In this document: positions 16,918 through 25,817 of the stretch, piece by piece | How the letters are laid out: the number at the start of each line of letters is the position of its first letter | Numbering within the stretch: the stretch's first letter is position 1 | Source: Pirellulales bacterium | Lineage (GTDB): Bacteria; Planctomycetota; Planctomycetia; Pirellulales; JACPPG01 | Assembly (NCBI GenBank): GCA_036499395.1 | Contig: DASYDW010000041.1 | Coordinates: forward strand, 1 to 61,964 | Direction: 5' to 3' | Length of the DNA: 61,964 nucleotides | Translations under genes and position numbers: made by a program | The notes under the pieces: generated by a model | The model's database searches: none | Told to the model about the DNA's origin: nothing | Seen by the model: only the letters and a program-made list of their open reading frames with translations

Positions 16918-17816
16918 TAGTAGGCTCCTGAGATCGTTTCTCCCGTGGCGCGGGTCGACATCGCCTGATAGGTGAGATAGTCGATGCTCGTGGGAATAAA
17001 GGTGCAATGTCCGTCCATGAACAAAAAATTCGCGCCCTGGCCATGAAAGCTGTAGAACTGATTGACGTCGCTCGCCGCCGCGCCCGGAGTGGCCTTTTCT
17101 CCCGCATGTCCCAGGACCATGCCGGTGGCGTTCTCTACGTGCGCCCGACCCACTTCATCGCCATCATCGTCGAACAGCTTGGCACCAGTCACCGCGCCTG
17201 ACCAGGTCGCTAATCCTAGGAAGTGCGACCGCTCTCCGGCGGCGATCGTTTGCGTCAGTCCGTCGGTAATGTCAGCGAATCGCACGGCGCTATTGCGGAA
17301 GAACAATCCGTCGCCATCAACGCCCGGCTCCGTCGAACCATACATCGCCACGTAATTCGAAGGGGCAACTTCGCAGATCTTTGAAATCGGATTGCCGAGA
17401 TTGTCGCGAGTCCAAGCCGTCCACGAGGGAGCGACTTCATCCGAGGGGCAAAGATAGGTGGGGATCTTTGCGACGCGTACGCCGTTCGTGGCGTCTTCGA
17501 TCGGCAGGTTGAAATGAATGACGCCAAAGATGGGAGATTGTTCGAGTTGTGGCAGAATGCTTGCCCCCCACGCCCAGCCCGGCCCTGTATCGTTACCTTG
17601 GCTGTCGAACCCTGCCACGTAACCTGCAGGCAGCCTCCCATAGGCATCGTGATAGCTCGTGAGCGCCAGGCCGATCTGCTTCAAATTATTGAAACATTCC
17701 GCTCGGCGAGCACTTTCTCGCGCCGCCTGCACGGCCGGCAATAAGATAGCGATCAACAGTCCGATGATCGCCACGACGACCAGAACTTCGACCAGCGTAA
17801 ATGCGCGCCGTGCCAC
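16917..17816 (-). CDS. DUF1559 domain protein with type IV pilin-like N-terminus
   Basis: With a GTG start at 17816 the protein is 299 residues and begins MARRAFTLVEVLVVVAIIG, the compact prepilin motif usual for this family. A perfect AGGAGG lies just upstream of this GTG, so I prefer it to the ATG at 17891, which adds 25 unlikely residues. LLPAVQAARESARRAECFNN and the DUF1559 domain follow, ending with the GQGANFLFMDGHCTFI block. It would be a membrane pseudopilin. Its stop overlaps the start of the PepSY-like lipoprotein, so the two are translationally coupled. Confidence 0.9.
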   Translation of the reverse strand: MARRAFTLVEVLVVVAIIGLLIAILLPAVQAARESARRAECFNNLKQIGLALTSYHDAYGRLPAGYVAGFDSQGNDTGPGWAWGASILPQLEQSPIFGVIHFNLPIEDATNGVRVAKIPTYLCPSDEVAPSWTAWTRDNLGNPISKICEVAPSNYVAMYGSTEPGVDGDGLFFRNSAVRFADITDGLTQTIAAGERSHFLGLATWSGAVTGAKLFDDDGDEVGRAHVENATGMVLGHAGEKATPGAAASDVNQFYSFHGQGANFLFMDGHCTFIPTSIDYLTYQAMSTRATGETISGAY

Positions 17817-18028
17817 GGGACCTCCTGTCAGTCGATGAGAAACCACGTTGCGCCCCGATGCGCATGCGACGCGATCTCGGACCAATCGCAAGCGCGACCT
17901 GCGCGAGAGACCGCACGATACATGCGCTCTGTCAGCATATCAGGGCACTTGGGATTGCCTAGGACCGCACGATCAAGCCGTAATTGTTAGGAATGTGTTA
18001 GCTCGCAAAGCGCCAGGGCGGACGACCA

Positions 18029-19339
18029 CTATTCTCCCGCCACCGGCTGCGGCAGCCAGCGCGGATGATCGAGTCCGCGATCGTCGCGTCCCTTCGAGAT
18101 CTCTTTGGCGTTGTGGCCCTCGGCGTCCATAACCCACAAAGTGGGCGCAGCGCCCGTGGCTGCGCGGCAGAAAATGATGTAGCGACCGTCGGAAGATTCG
18201 CTCGCGCGAAAGTCCCATACGGCCGGATCGCTATGCGTGAGAGCCGTTGACTGACCATTACGAGGATCGAGCCGGAATATCTCGGTGCCGCCGCGAGCGT
18301 CCTCGGACTTGTAGTCACGATTGAAGTGGTCCAGGTCCGGCTGACCGACGCGATAGGGCCACGCGATGCGTGCCCCTTCGGTGCGGCGCGGATAAAGAAT
18401 GCAACCATCGTGTGTCCAGGCCGGCAGATTCGACCCGCTGCCGCGGCTGGTGGTGTCGCCGTAGGTCGCAGCGAACCACATCGGTTGCCCCTCGGTCAGC
18501 ACGCGATGTTCGCCGCCTGTGGCGCTGCCGATGCAGACATCAGCCCAATCGTGCCCCGGCTCGTTCTTGTAATGACAATCGACGTACAAGATCCATTTAC
18601 CGTCGGGCGACCAACTGGTGCCGAAGTAAAGATGATCGGGATGGCCCGCGATCTGCACGCGGTTCGTGCCGTCGGTGTCGCTAGTCCAGACTTGATAGCC
18701 TTGCGGGCCGGCCAGATGGAACGCAACGCGACGACCATCGGGGCTGAGGCTTAGCCCGTACGGCAGTCCCTCGCCGCCATGCGTAAAGTCGCGGGCATCG
18801 GTGCCGTCGAGATTCATGCTGACGATCTGCCCGACCTTGTTCTTAACGACTTGCACCAAAATCCGGTTATCGCTGACCAACAGCGCCGGCGTTTCGAAGG
18901 GGGCCAGGCGATCGCGATTGCAGATCTCATCGAGCGAGCCGGTATCCAGGTTGTAGATCCAGATGTGGGTCGGCGTCTGCGTGTAGTATTCCTCGAACGG
19001 GCGTCCAGGCCCGTCACGACGCGGCTCCATGCTGAGCATCACCGTGCGCCGGCCGTCCGGAAAACTCGAGCCAGGTTGCCAGGTAGCCTGATTCGGCACC
19101 TCAAATTCCAGCCACTTCAGGTCGCTGCCGTCGGCGCGGATGACGGCCGTTTTTCCTTGAGAGGTGAAGAACAGCCGGGCCGAGGCGCGCGGATCAGGTT
19201 CCGCGGCCGCCGCCGCAAAATTTGCCGATAGCGCGATCAGCAGGGCGAGGCATCCGGCGATTAGCTCTCGCTGCCAGATGGTGCGGACAACAAAAGGTGT
19301 AGGAAGCTTCGCACGAACGGCGCATCGAGCTGTTTTCAT
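18029..19339 (-). CDS. Secreted TolB-like (PD40) beta-propeller protein
   Basis: The protein of 436 residues (from ATG 19339) has a basic N-terminal region, a hydrophobic segment ending AAAAAEPD, and then PD40 blades including LSLSPDGRRVAFHL, TSWSPDGKWILYVD and RASESSDGRYIIFC. It is likely exported. An earlier ATG at 19423 overlaps the upstream stop as ATGA and would add 28 Arg-rich residues before the signal, so the start is uncertain. It resembles the propellers at 4197-7216 in type but not closely. Ligand and partner are unknown; the coupled Tat-exported protein is the obvious candidate. Confidence 0.8.
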   Translation of the reverse strand: MKTARCAVRAKLPTPFVVRTIWQRELIAGCLALLIALSANFAAAAAEPDPRASARLFFTSQGKTAVIRADGSDLKWLEFEVPNQATWQPGSSFPDGRRTVMLSMEPRRDGPGRPFEEYYTQTPTHIWIYNLDTGSLDEICNRDRLAPFETPALLVSDNRILVQVVKNKVGQIVSMNLDGTDARDFTHGGEGLPYGLSLSPDGRRVAFHLAGPQGYQVWTSDTDGTNRVQIAGHPDHLYFGTSWSPDGKWILYVDCHYKNEPGHDWADVCIGSATGGEHRVLTEGQPMWFAATYGDTTSRGSGSNLPAWTHDGCILYPRRTEGARIAWPYRVGQPDLDHFNRDYKSEDARGGTEIFRLDPRNGQSTALTHSDPAVWDFRASESSDGRYIIFCRAATGAAPTLWVMDAEGHNAKEISKGRDDRGLDHPRWLPQPVAGE

Positions 19340-19419
19340 GTCACGGCCCGGCCGCAGCCGCGCCCTCCCGAGATTGATGGATTCGGTCGCGGCCGTGGAG
19401 CTGCTAGCGCGCCGCAGCC

Positions 19420-20976
19420 TCATATATTAAGCAGACAGCGCGCTTCTGCCATGCCGGGGGCCGGCTGACCGTATTCGCTGGCTGTGACGCGGGCCAGAGC
19501 TGTCAGTTGTCGCCAGCGGAACTTCGGACGCGCCCGGGCGAACTCCTCGGTCGTCGTGTTGAAGTATTTCTCAGCGTGCAGGGCTCCGTCCTCACTAATG
19601 GCGTAACCCAGCAGCAGACTTTGAATGTCGGCGGCCGGATAATCTTGCTCGCCATAGACGTGTACCAGGGCACAGGCACGTGCTTGATCCTGGTGTCGGA
19701 TGGCATCATTGAGATCGGCCACGAGAGAGGCCTGATCTCGCGACTTGATCTTCTCGACTTGCTCGGGTGCCGGCTGCGGCGCTCCCGTCGCGAGTTCGGG
19801 CGCGAAGCTGCGATCGCTGCCGACCTGCCAGGCGGACAGAATCAGGCTCACCACACTGTTGCGCCGATTGCTGACTCGCGCGATATGCCGCCAGGCGTTG
19901 ACCGAATCCGAGGCATGGACGCCGATCGAATCGCCATGCACGCTGCCGATCGGCTTGTTCGGCTGAGCATTACGGGCGATTCGTCCCTTGTCGCGCAGGA
20001 CGAACTGATTGGCGACCAGCGCCACGGCATCGGCCACTGATTCTGCGGATATACCGTCGGCCAGCGCCGCGGCCACGGCATCCGCCGCCTGATCGGCGGT
20101 GCTGGTCAACAAGGTGTTGCACATCGAGTCGAGCCAGCCGTCATCGGCGACGCGCGTGCCCGGCTCGCGCTCGACAAGGCGATACTGATCCAGCAAGCGA
20201 GGCAAAAGATCGCGCAGGCTGGCAAAGCGATCGTTGTAGGAGGGCTTGCAGTTGTCGACACAGTAGTGAAGTGACTGTCGCAACGTCGTAAACGCATGCT
20301 CGGGACCGACAAGGTCGAGCAAATCCCAGGCGCGATAGGCCAGTACCGTGCGATGGACTTCCACGGCGTCGGCCACGGCCGGCAACAGATCGTTATAAGC
20401 CTCGGTCGGCGAGCGACCGGCGGCGGCCGCGAGCAATTCCTCGGCGAGGCGCAGATTTTTGTTGCGTACTGCCTCGCGAATGCGGGCGCCGGCGTCGCTT
20501 GTATCGAAGGCGCTGCTGACCTCCACCGGATGCAACGCATCTTCGCCGTTTCCGCCGCGCGCGTGGATGCGATCGGTGTTGCGATACAGCACCTTCAGCA
20601 CCGGCAAAGCGCGCATGGGCTCGGGAAGCTGCTCGCTCATGTTCAAGGCCGGCGCGAGCGCCATGAATGTGTGGAAGCCGATGTAGTCTTCGCCGCCGAA
20701 CGCGCGAGCGTTAGCCAGCGTGGCCGCGGCCACGAGTTCCTTGAGCGCCACGCCCTGGCGAAGCTGATCGACGAGCGCCGGCAGCAGGCGATCGATCGGC
20801 GTCTCTTGCATCAGCGCCACGAGCGATTCGCGTGGGCCGAACGTGATGCGCGCCGGTGTATCATCCGCGACTGCCCGGGTTAGCCCCAACTCGAGTGCCG
20901 CACCGTAGCCGATCGTGGCTACGATCATGCCTTGACCCACGTCCGCCAGAAACGATCGCCGCGAATGCTGGCTCAT
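19420..20976 (-). CDS. Tat-exported protein of unknown function
   Basis: The 518-residue protein starts MSQHSRRSFLADVGQG, a twin-arginine export signal, with a hydrophobic segment to about residue 36. AAGGAG eight bases before ATG fixes the start. The mature part is rich in helices and alanine (GVALKELVAAATLANARAFGGEDYIGFHTFMALAPAL) and has scattered histidines and cysteines but no motif I can name. I believe related proteins occur in other planctomycetes, from memory only. Its stop overlaps a possible start of the downstream propeller gene, so both may be made together. Confidence 0.75.
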   Translation of the reverse strand: MSQHSRRSFLADVGQGMIVATIGYGAALELGLTRAVADDTPARITFGPRESLVALMQETPIDRLLPALVDQLRQGVALKELVAAATLANARAFGGEDYIGFHTFMALAPALNMSEQLPEPMRALPVLKVLYRNTDRIHARGGNGEDALHPVEVSSAFDTSDAGARIREAVRNKNLRLAEELLAAAAGRSPTEAYNDLLPAVADAVEVHRTVLAYRAWDLLDLVGPEHAFTTLRQSLHYCVDNCKPSYNDRFASLRDLLPRLLDQYRLVEREPGTRVADDGWLDSMCNTLLTSTADQAADAVAAALADGISAESVADAVALVANQFVLRDKGRIARNAQPNKPIGSVHGDSIGVHASDSVNAWRHIARVSNRRNSVVSLILSAWQVGSDRSFAPELATGAPQPAPEQVEKIKSRDQASLVADLNDAIRHQDQARACALVHVYGEQDYPAADIQSLLLGYAISEDGALHAEKYFNTTTEEFARARPKFRWRQLTALARVTASEYGQPAPGMAEARCLLNI

Positions 20977-21144
20977 GGCTCAGCTCCTTTGCGTAGAAGG
21001 CGCGATCTTATGGGCCGCCTCGCACCGGTAAAGCAAGAAGGCGGAATCAACCTGAATCTAACTCGCGTGAAATGACGGGACAACGGCTTTGGATATGCCG
21101 CGCGGAAAGTCCACGGCTCTCTGCGGGCATAATCCCTAGCGGTG

Positions 21145-23637
21145 TTACATGTCGTTCCGCCTGCTGAAGTTATTAGCTGAGGAGTTCGGCGATGGAACGT
21201 TAAACATGCCACCACCCATGCCACCACCCATGCCACCACCCATGCCACCGCCCATGCCACCACCCATGCCTCCACCCATACCACCACCCATCCCTCCGCG
21301 CATGCCGCCCATCATGGTCCTGACCGGAATGACTAGGTCGGCGACAGGATAGACACGCGTGGTCAGAATTTCGTCGGCCTTTTCCTTCGACGTGATCTTC
21401 AGCACCTCGTCCTGGACTACGTACGTCAGATCGAACTCTTCCAGAATCAGGCGCAGGGCGCTGCGCAGACTGATTCCTTTGACGCTCCTGCTGACCGGCG
21501 CCGAGGGGTCGACCGCCGCATCCGTCAAGCCTTTGGCATCGAGCTGAATTTCGATCTCGTGCTTGCTCTTGATGTAATCAATTACGTCTGTCAGCGGCGT
21601 GTCAGCGAATTCGAGGTCGGTCGTGTTGCCTAACTCGCGATAGATCTTTTCTTCGGACGAACCGGGCTGGTATAAGCTGACCGCCTCGGCGTACTTCTTG
21701 CGCCGCTCGGTCTTCAGCATCCACTCTTCGGCCGAGGGATAGATGATCGGCGGTTCGTCCGATTGTGGGATGTGCGCGACTTCCGTTGCATAGAGCGACT
21801 CGACCACCCCCTTATGACGGCGGCGGACCAAGTCCTTCATGTCGTACACATAGCCCATCGTGCGCGCGACGGTCGGTGACATGGCCGTGGCCACGGCCTC
21901 GCCTGGCTCAGGCGTGTTGCGCAATGCCGGCGGAATGTCGTGAGCGCGATCCGCTTCTTCTTCAGCCGCGCGGAATTGCCGCTCGTCCAGCAACGACTCA
22001 AAGCGGGCCAGCAACTGATCGGCCTTTTGCTGATTGATCACTAACTCGCGATTAATCTGTTTGCGGGCGTCGGCCTCTGCCTGAACTTCTTGCGTACGCA
22101 AATCCCGTTCGATCTTTTCCGACGCGCGGCGCGAGGCTTCTTGCAGGGCCATTTCCAACTGGGCGTCCAGCCGCTGGCGCTGCGCGGCGTCAAGTTCCGG
22201 CATCTTGCGGACTCTCTCTAACTCGAGCTTCAGATTGTCGATCACCAGCTCGGGGACGTCGGCCATTCGCGCTCGCCCCTCTTTGATGACATTCCGAACC
22301 TCAGTTTGGACGGCTTGTTGCAGGACCCGCCGGTTCCGATCAACGGCATCCAGCAGGGCGTGGTCTTCATTGTCGGCCGGGGCTGCGGCATCGGCCGGTA
22401 GCTCGAATTCCATCTTTGGCGCCGCTGCTCCGGGCTGGCTGGCACGTTTGGCCGAGCGCATGAGCGATTCCGCCTCCGCATCCGCGGCATCCATCACGAG
22501 TGCCTCGCCGGCGAGCCGGCGTGCCTGTTGCGGATCGCCGGATGCCAAGGCAACTTGCCCTAATCGCTTCAACGAATTTGCGCCAAGCAGCGAGAGACGC
22601 CGCAGCTCGGCCAGGCCTTCGCTCCCCAGCGCTGGTAGACCGATGCCTCGATCGTGCCGACCTGCTTTGACGAGTGATTCCAGGTAGGCATGATCGGCAT
22701 TCGGTGCCGATGGTGTGACGGTCCATATTAGTTCTTGGATTTGTCCGCCGACGTCGGCTCGCATCTTGATCTGTTGGGGCGTCGACAGCATTCCATCGCC
22801 GAGAAAAATCGTGTTTCGATCGAAACGCAAGGGAAGACCTCGATCGCCGGAGAGATTGCGCAGGGTACCTGGCATTTCGACGGAGCTGGGCCAAACAACC
22901 GGAGCCTGGACGGCCGCGGCCAGCCAATTTCCGACGGCGGCGCCGGTGAAGTTGTCGCCGTCGACAGCCAATACGCCGCCGGTTTGGCGAGCCAGGCAGG
23001 CCAGTAGCGGAACGTCGACACGCGGGCCGATGGCATAAGCGATAACGGGCACTTGCCCCTCGCGTAACCGCTCGACCAACGGCAATGCCTGTTTGTGAGC
23101 AATGAAATTTGCGGTGCTCATGCCGTCGCCAATATATAAGGCGGCCCGAGCGCGCGAGCGGTCGTTTGCCTGCGGGAACGCTTCACTGGCGGCTGACAGG
23201 GCTGCCGCCATGTCCGTGGCTCCCAATGGAACGCGCTCGTTCAACGCATCGATCGCCTGCCGTGTGCCGGGGTCGTCGATCGTGGCGAATCGGTCCATCA
23301 ACGACACGGCGTTTAGATCGACAGCGAAGAGGCGAACCCGATCGACGGATCTCAACGCCGCCAGTGTCGCGTTCAGTGCGATCAATGCCTTCGTGCGATA
23401 ATCGCCGGCTTGACTCGCCGACGTGTCGAACAGAATGACAACGTCACGAGGACGCGAGCGCGGACGCGCAACCGACGGCGCAAGATGCAAGGCAAAGCAA
23501 GGATCATCATCCTGGCCGCCGACATCCAGTCGGGCGGGTTTTTCCGCAGGCGCCACGGCTGCCCTGACTTGATGGGGCAGCAGGGAGATAATGGCAAGAA
23601 CACAACCGACCGCGAAACCGTGGATGGTGTACCACAT
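21145..23637 (-). CDS. VWA-domain protein with coiled coil, secretin-N-like domain and GGGM-repeat tail
   Basis: With ATG 23637 (GGGAG upstream) the protein has 830 residues and a signal peptide cut near HQVRA. A von Willebrand A domain follows at about 66-240 with the metal site DTSAS (71-75). A charged coiled coil lies at about 440-570. Near 670-775 a short domain resembles the N-terminal module of secretins (LEFADTPLTDVIDYIKSKHEIEI). The tail holds one RGGM and seven GGGM units. An ATG at 23706 would add 23 residues. It is probably exported or periplasmic; function unknown. Confidence 0.85.
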   Translation of the reverse strand: MWYTIHGFAVGCVLAIISLLPHQVRAAVAPAEKPARLDVGGQDDDPCFALHLAPSVARPRSRPRDVVILFDTSASQAGDYRTKALIALNATLAALRSVDRVRLFAVDLNAVSLMDRFATIDDPGTRQAIDALNERVPLGATDMAAALSAASEAFPQANDRSRARAALYIGDGMSTANFIAHKQALPLVERLREGQVPVIAYAIGPRVDVPLLACLARQTGGVLAVDGDNFTGAAVGNWLAAAVQAPVVWPSSVEMPGTLRNLSGDRGLPLRFDRNTIFLGDGMLSTPQQIKMRADVGGQIQELIWTVTPSAPNADHAYLESLVKAGRHDRGIGLPALGSEGLAELRRLSLLGANSLKRLGQVALASGDPQQARRLAGEALVMDAADAEAESLMRSAKRASQPGAAAPKMEFELPADAAAPADNEDHALLDAVDRNRRVLQQAVQTEVRNVIKEGRARMADVPELVIDNLKLELERVRKMPELDAAQRQRLDAQLEMALQEASRRASEKIERDLRTQEVQAEADARKQINRELVINQQKADQLLARFESLLDERQFRAAEEEADRAHDIPPALRNTPEPGEAVATAMSPTVARTMGYVYDMKDLVRRRHKGVVESLYATEVAHIPQSDEPPIIYPSAEEWMLKTERRKKYAEAVSLYQPGSSEEKIYRELGNTTDLEFADTPLTDVIDYIKSKHEIEIQLDAKGLTDAAVDPSAPVSRSVKGISLRSALRLILEEFDLTYVVQDEVLKITSKEKADEILTTRVYPVADLVIPVRTMMGGMRGGMGGGMGGGMGGGMGGGMGGGMGGGMGGGMFNVPSPNSSANNFSRRNDM
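21205..21315 (-). repeat. Tandem 12-base repeat encoding GGGM units
   Basis: The 3' end of the VWA gene consists of about eight tandem 12-base units, most of the form ATGGGTGGTGGC on the coding strand with a few synonymous changes. They encode seven Gly-Gly-Gly-Met and one Arg-Gly-Gly-Met. Such arrays change length by slipped replication. Confidence 0.95.
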
Positions 23638-24065
23638 AACCGGCGCTCCCGAACTGCAAGCCCCGTTTTCGCTATTAGAAACCAGAGGAGCGTTTAGTTT
23701 CAACATAAAACAGCTCCGAAGTCACGAGTAGTTTTCGATGCTTACAGATATGCAAGAAAGGTGCGGCGAAAGTCGCGAAAATCGCGATCGAAGTGTAACA
23801 GCTGCGATACTCCTGATCCGACATTTGGTCCGTAGCCTTGTCGACAGGCGGCGGCCGGAATGGCAGAGCGGATCCTCGACTCCTGCGCGAACAATCGCGT
23901 CCACGAGCTTGCAATGATGAAATCGCCCTAAAGGCACGGAAATGGCGTCCCGATGGTTCACTGTCTTACAGAATTCGTAGGGTTATAATTTGGAAGGCGC
24001 GTTTCGCCTGCAAAATCAACCGGGCGCGTTTCACTCTCGGCTTATCTTTCTCAAGGGGCTTCGCG
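23638..24065. promoter_or_regulatory. Divergent intergenic region with a -10-like TATAAT
   Basis: This region separates the divergent VWA gene and the lipoprotein gene at 24066. On the plus strand a perfect TATAAT lies at 23984-23989, which would start a transcript about 70 bases before the lipoprotein gene; no good -35 hexamer precedes it. The longer plus-strand frame starting at 23838 would read through this promoter and is not supported. Confidence 0.4.
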
Positions 24066-24695
24066 ATGCAAAGGCTACGTAGAACGACAAGCGGCTTGCT
24101 ATTCCTCGTCGCGCTGACAGGCTGCATTCCGGAATCCGAACACCCGATCACGCCGCTCTATAGCGCTGAGCAGGATAAAGAGCTGACTGGCTTGTGGACG
24201 TCCGAAGACGAAGAGTCGGTCCGTTACCTACACATTGGCGCCGAGCTGGAGAAGGGGATCACCGAGGACGAGGCCGAAGAGGGGCTGATGCGGTTCTGGC
24301 TGGTGACGCACCGCACGTCCGACGGCCGGACCGGCGTCGAAAAGCCATTCTCGATGCGCTTCTTCGTCTCGAAGTGCCGCGAGAATCAATTCGCCAATGC
24401 GGTGCTGCCTATCGAGGAGACGCCAGGCGTACCCGCGGCGGGAGCGGCGAAGTACTACTTCATGAAGTACAAGATCGTCGGGGACGAGCTGAACGTGTGG
24501 GGCATTGATTTCGCAGCCGCAGCAGCCGCGATCGATCGAGGTGAACTCGGTGGAACGGTGGTTCGCGAGGGGAGCGAGTTAAAGAGCGTGCAATTCACCG
24601 ATTCGAGCGAGCACCTGATGGTGTATCTCAGCGGCGGCGGCGCGGACAAGCTGTTCCCCGAAAAAGGGAAGACCGTGTTTCGCCGGATACATTAA
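24066..24695 (+). CDS. Lipoprotein of unknown function
   Basis: The 209-residue protein begins MQRLRRTTSGLLFLVALTGC, a lipoprotein signal with the cysteine at residue 20. AAGGGG seven bases before ATG supports this start over a longer frame from 23838. The mature part (ITPLYSAEQDKELTGLWTSEDEESVRYLHIG and a C-terminal KLFPEKGKTVFRRI) resembles small lipocalin-like lipoproteins that test a threshold value, but I cannot name a family. It is transcribed divergently from the VWA gene and converges on the HEAT-like gene. Confidence 0.8.
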   Translation: MQRLRRTTSGLLFLVALTGCIPESEHPITPLYSAEQDKELTGLWTSEDEESVRYLHIGAELEKGITEDEAEEGLMRFWLVTHRTSDGRTGVEKPFSMRFFVSKCRENQFANAVLPIEETPGVPAAGAAKYYFMKYKIVGDELNVWGIDFAAAAAAIDRGELGGTVVREGSELKSVQFTDSSEHLMVYLSGGGADKLFPEKGKTVFRRIH

Positions 24696-24735
24696 TTCAC
24701 GATCGCGATTGCTGGATTCGTGCCGGGACGCTGGC

Positions 24736-25443
24736 TCAGCCGCCGCGCACTAGCCGGCGAATGTTCTCAAGCACGGCCCGAATCAGCTCGGGCGTTCGCA
24801 GCGACCGTTGCGCAGAGCGCGGTAGGCCAGTATTGATCTGAAAAGGTCGCTGAGACGGCAGAGCCTCGGATGCATCTCTGGAAGATGCTCCGGCGAAACG
24901 GCTGAAGCGTTCGTCGAACGAACGAGCCGTGCGAGGCGTGGCGAAGCACCGCACCTTGGCATCCAGGTCGAATTCTTGAATCGTGCGTAATTCGGCCCAT
25001 GCGCCTAATCGGCGCAGCGCGCGAGCTGCTTCGCGAAGGGTTCGCGTGTCGTGACCGGCGATAAACGGAATGATTTCTCGGATCGCGCTACGGCGTCGCA
25101 TGCGTCCTATAAGCCACAACGACAACTGCACGAGTTCTGGCTCGCCCGAGGCCAGGCCACGATACAACGCGGCGATCCGCCCGCGGCGCAGTATTGCGCG
25201 GAAAACGTCGCGGTATGTCAGCAACGACGGCCGTCGCTGATCGCCGAGGTGTGAGGTGGTTCGCCTCTCGAAGATTCCGGCGAGAACGATCGCCGCGGCT
25301 TCGTCTTCGCTGGTCACGAGGACCCGACGTCCATCGCCGCGCGATTCGGTCCACACATGCAGACGCAGGCTGCTGCCGATGTCGCGCCGCATAATACGGG
25401 CGATCGCGCCGAGGGATCGCATTCTGTGGCAGCATCCGGACAT
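24736..25443 (-). CDS. Hypothetical protein with HEAT-like helices
   Basis: The 235-residue protein is Arg-rich. Its middle (about 90-160) has helical repeats of HEAT type, for example GEPELVQLSLWLIGRMRRRSAIREIIPFI and DTRTLREAARALRRLGAWAELRTI. There is no signal peptide. The C-terminal 70 residues look disordered and basic. I see no catalytic motif. No binding site precedes the ATG, so the start is uncertain. It faces away from the DUF1553 gene across 374 bases. Confidence 0.55.
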   Translation of the reverse strand: MSGCCHRMRSLGAIARIMRRDIGSSLRLHVWTESRGDGRRVLVTSEDEAAAIVLAGIFERRTTSHLGDQRRPSLLTYRDVFRAILRRGRIAALYRGLASGEPELVQLSLWLIGRMRRRSAIREIIPFIAGHDTRTLREAARALRRLGAWAELRTIQEFDLDAKVRCFATPRTARSFDERFSRFAGASSRDASEALPSQRPFQINTGLPRSAQRSLRTPELIRAVLENIRRLVRGG

Positions 25444-25817
25444 CGGTGATCGAGGCCTCGCGGTAAGCCCGTGACCGGGTGTGGTGGCTTTTCGACCAAC
25501 TCAGGGTATCGCGAAATTTTAATTCGGGGCAATCCCGTTTCCCAAGGTTCGACCGGAACTGCCTACGGGCCTGAAACACCTGGAAGCCGCCGGAACCACC
25601 GTTCCTGCAACCGGACGAAATTGTTTCCCTTGGCCGGTGGATTGTTTACAATCGAGGGCAGGTGGCGAACCGTGCCGGACTGCCAAAATCCTGCCTATTT
25701 TTGCGGCGCGGCGTTTTGACCGGCGGCCTGATTCCTCGATTTGCGGGAATTGGTGTCGGTCGACGTCACCAGCTTGCCTGCCTCCCCGCCTGACATTGCT
25801 CCTCGAAGGAATCGGCC
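25444..25817. other. Intergenic region upstream of DUF1553 gene
   Basis: These 374 bases hold no supported gene. A TACAAT at 25647-25652 could be a -10 element for the plus-strand gene at 25818, but the nearest TTGTTT (25621) is 20 bases away, so support is weak. AAGGA at the right end is the ribosome binding site of the next gene. Confidence 0.4.

Noticed and set aside
21205..21315. CRISPR-like or short tandem array
   Set aside because: The 12-base units have no spacers and are in frame as GGGM codons of the VWA gene.
23838..24065. N-terminal extension of the lipoprotein frame
   Set aside because: A lipoprotein signal begins at 24066 with a good binding site, and a TATAAT lies inside the extension.
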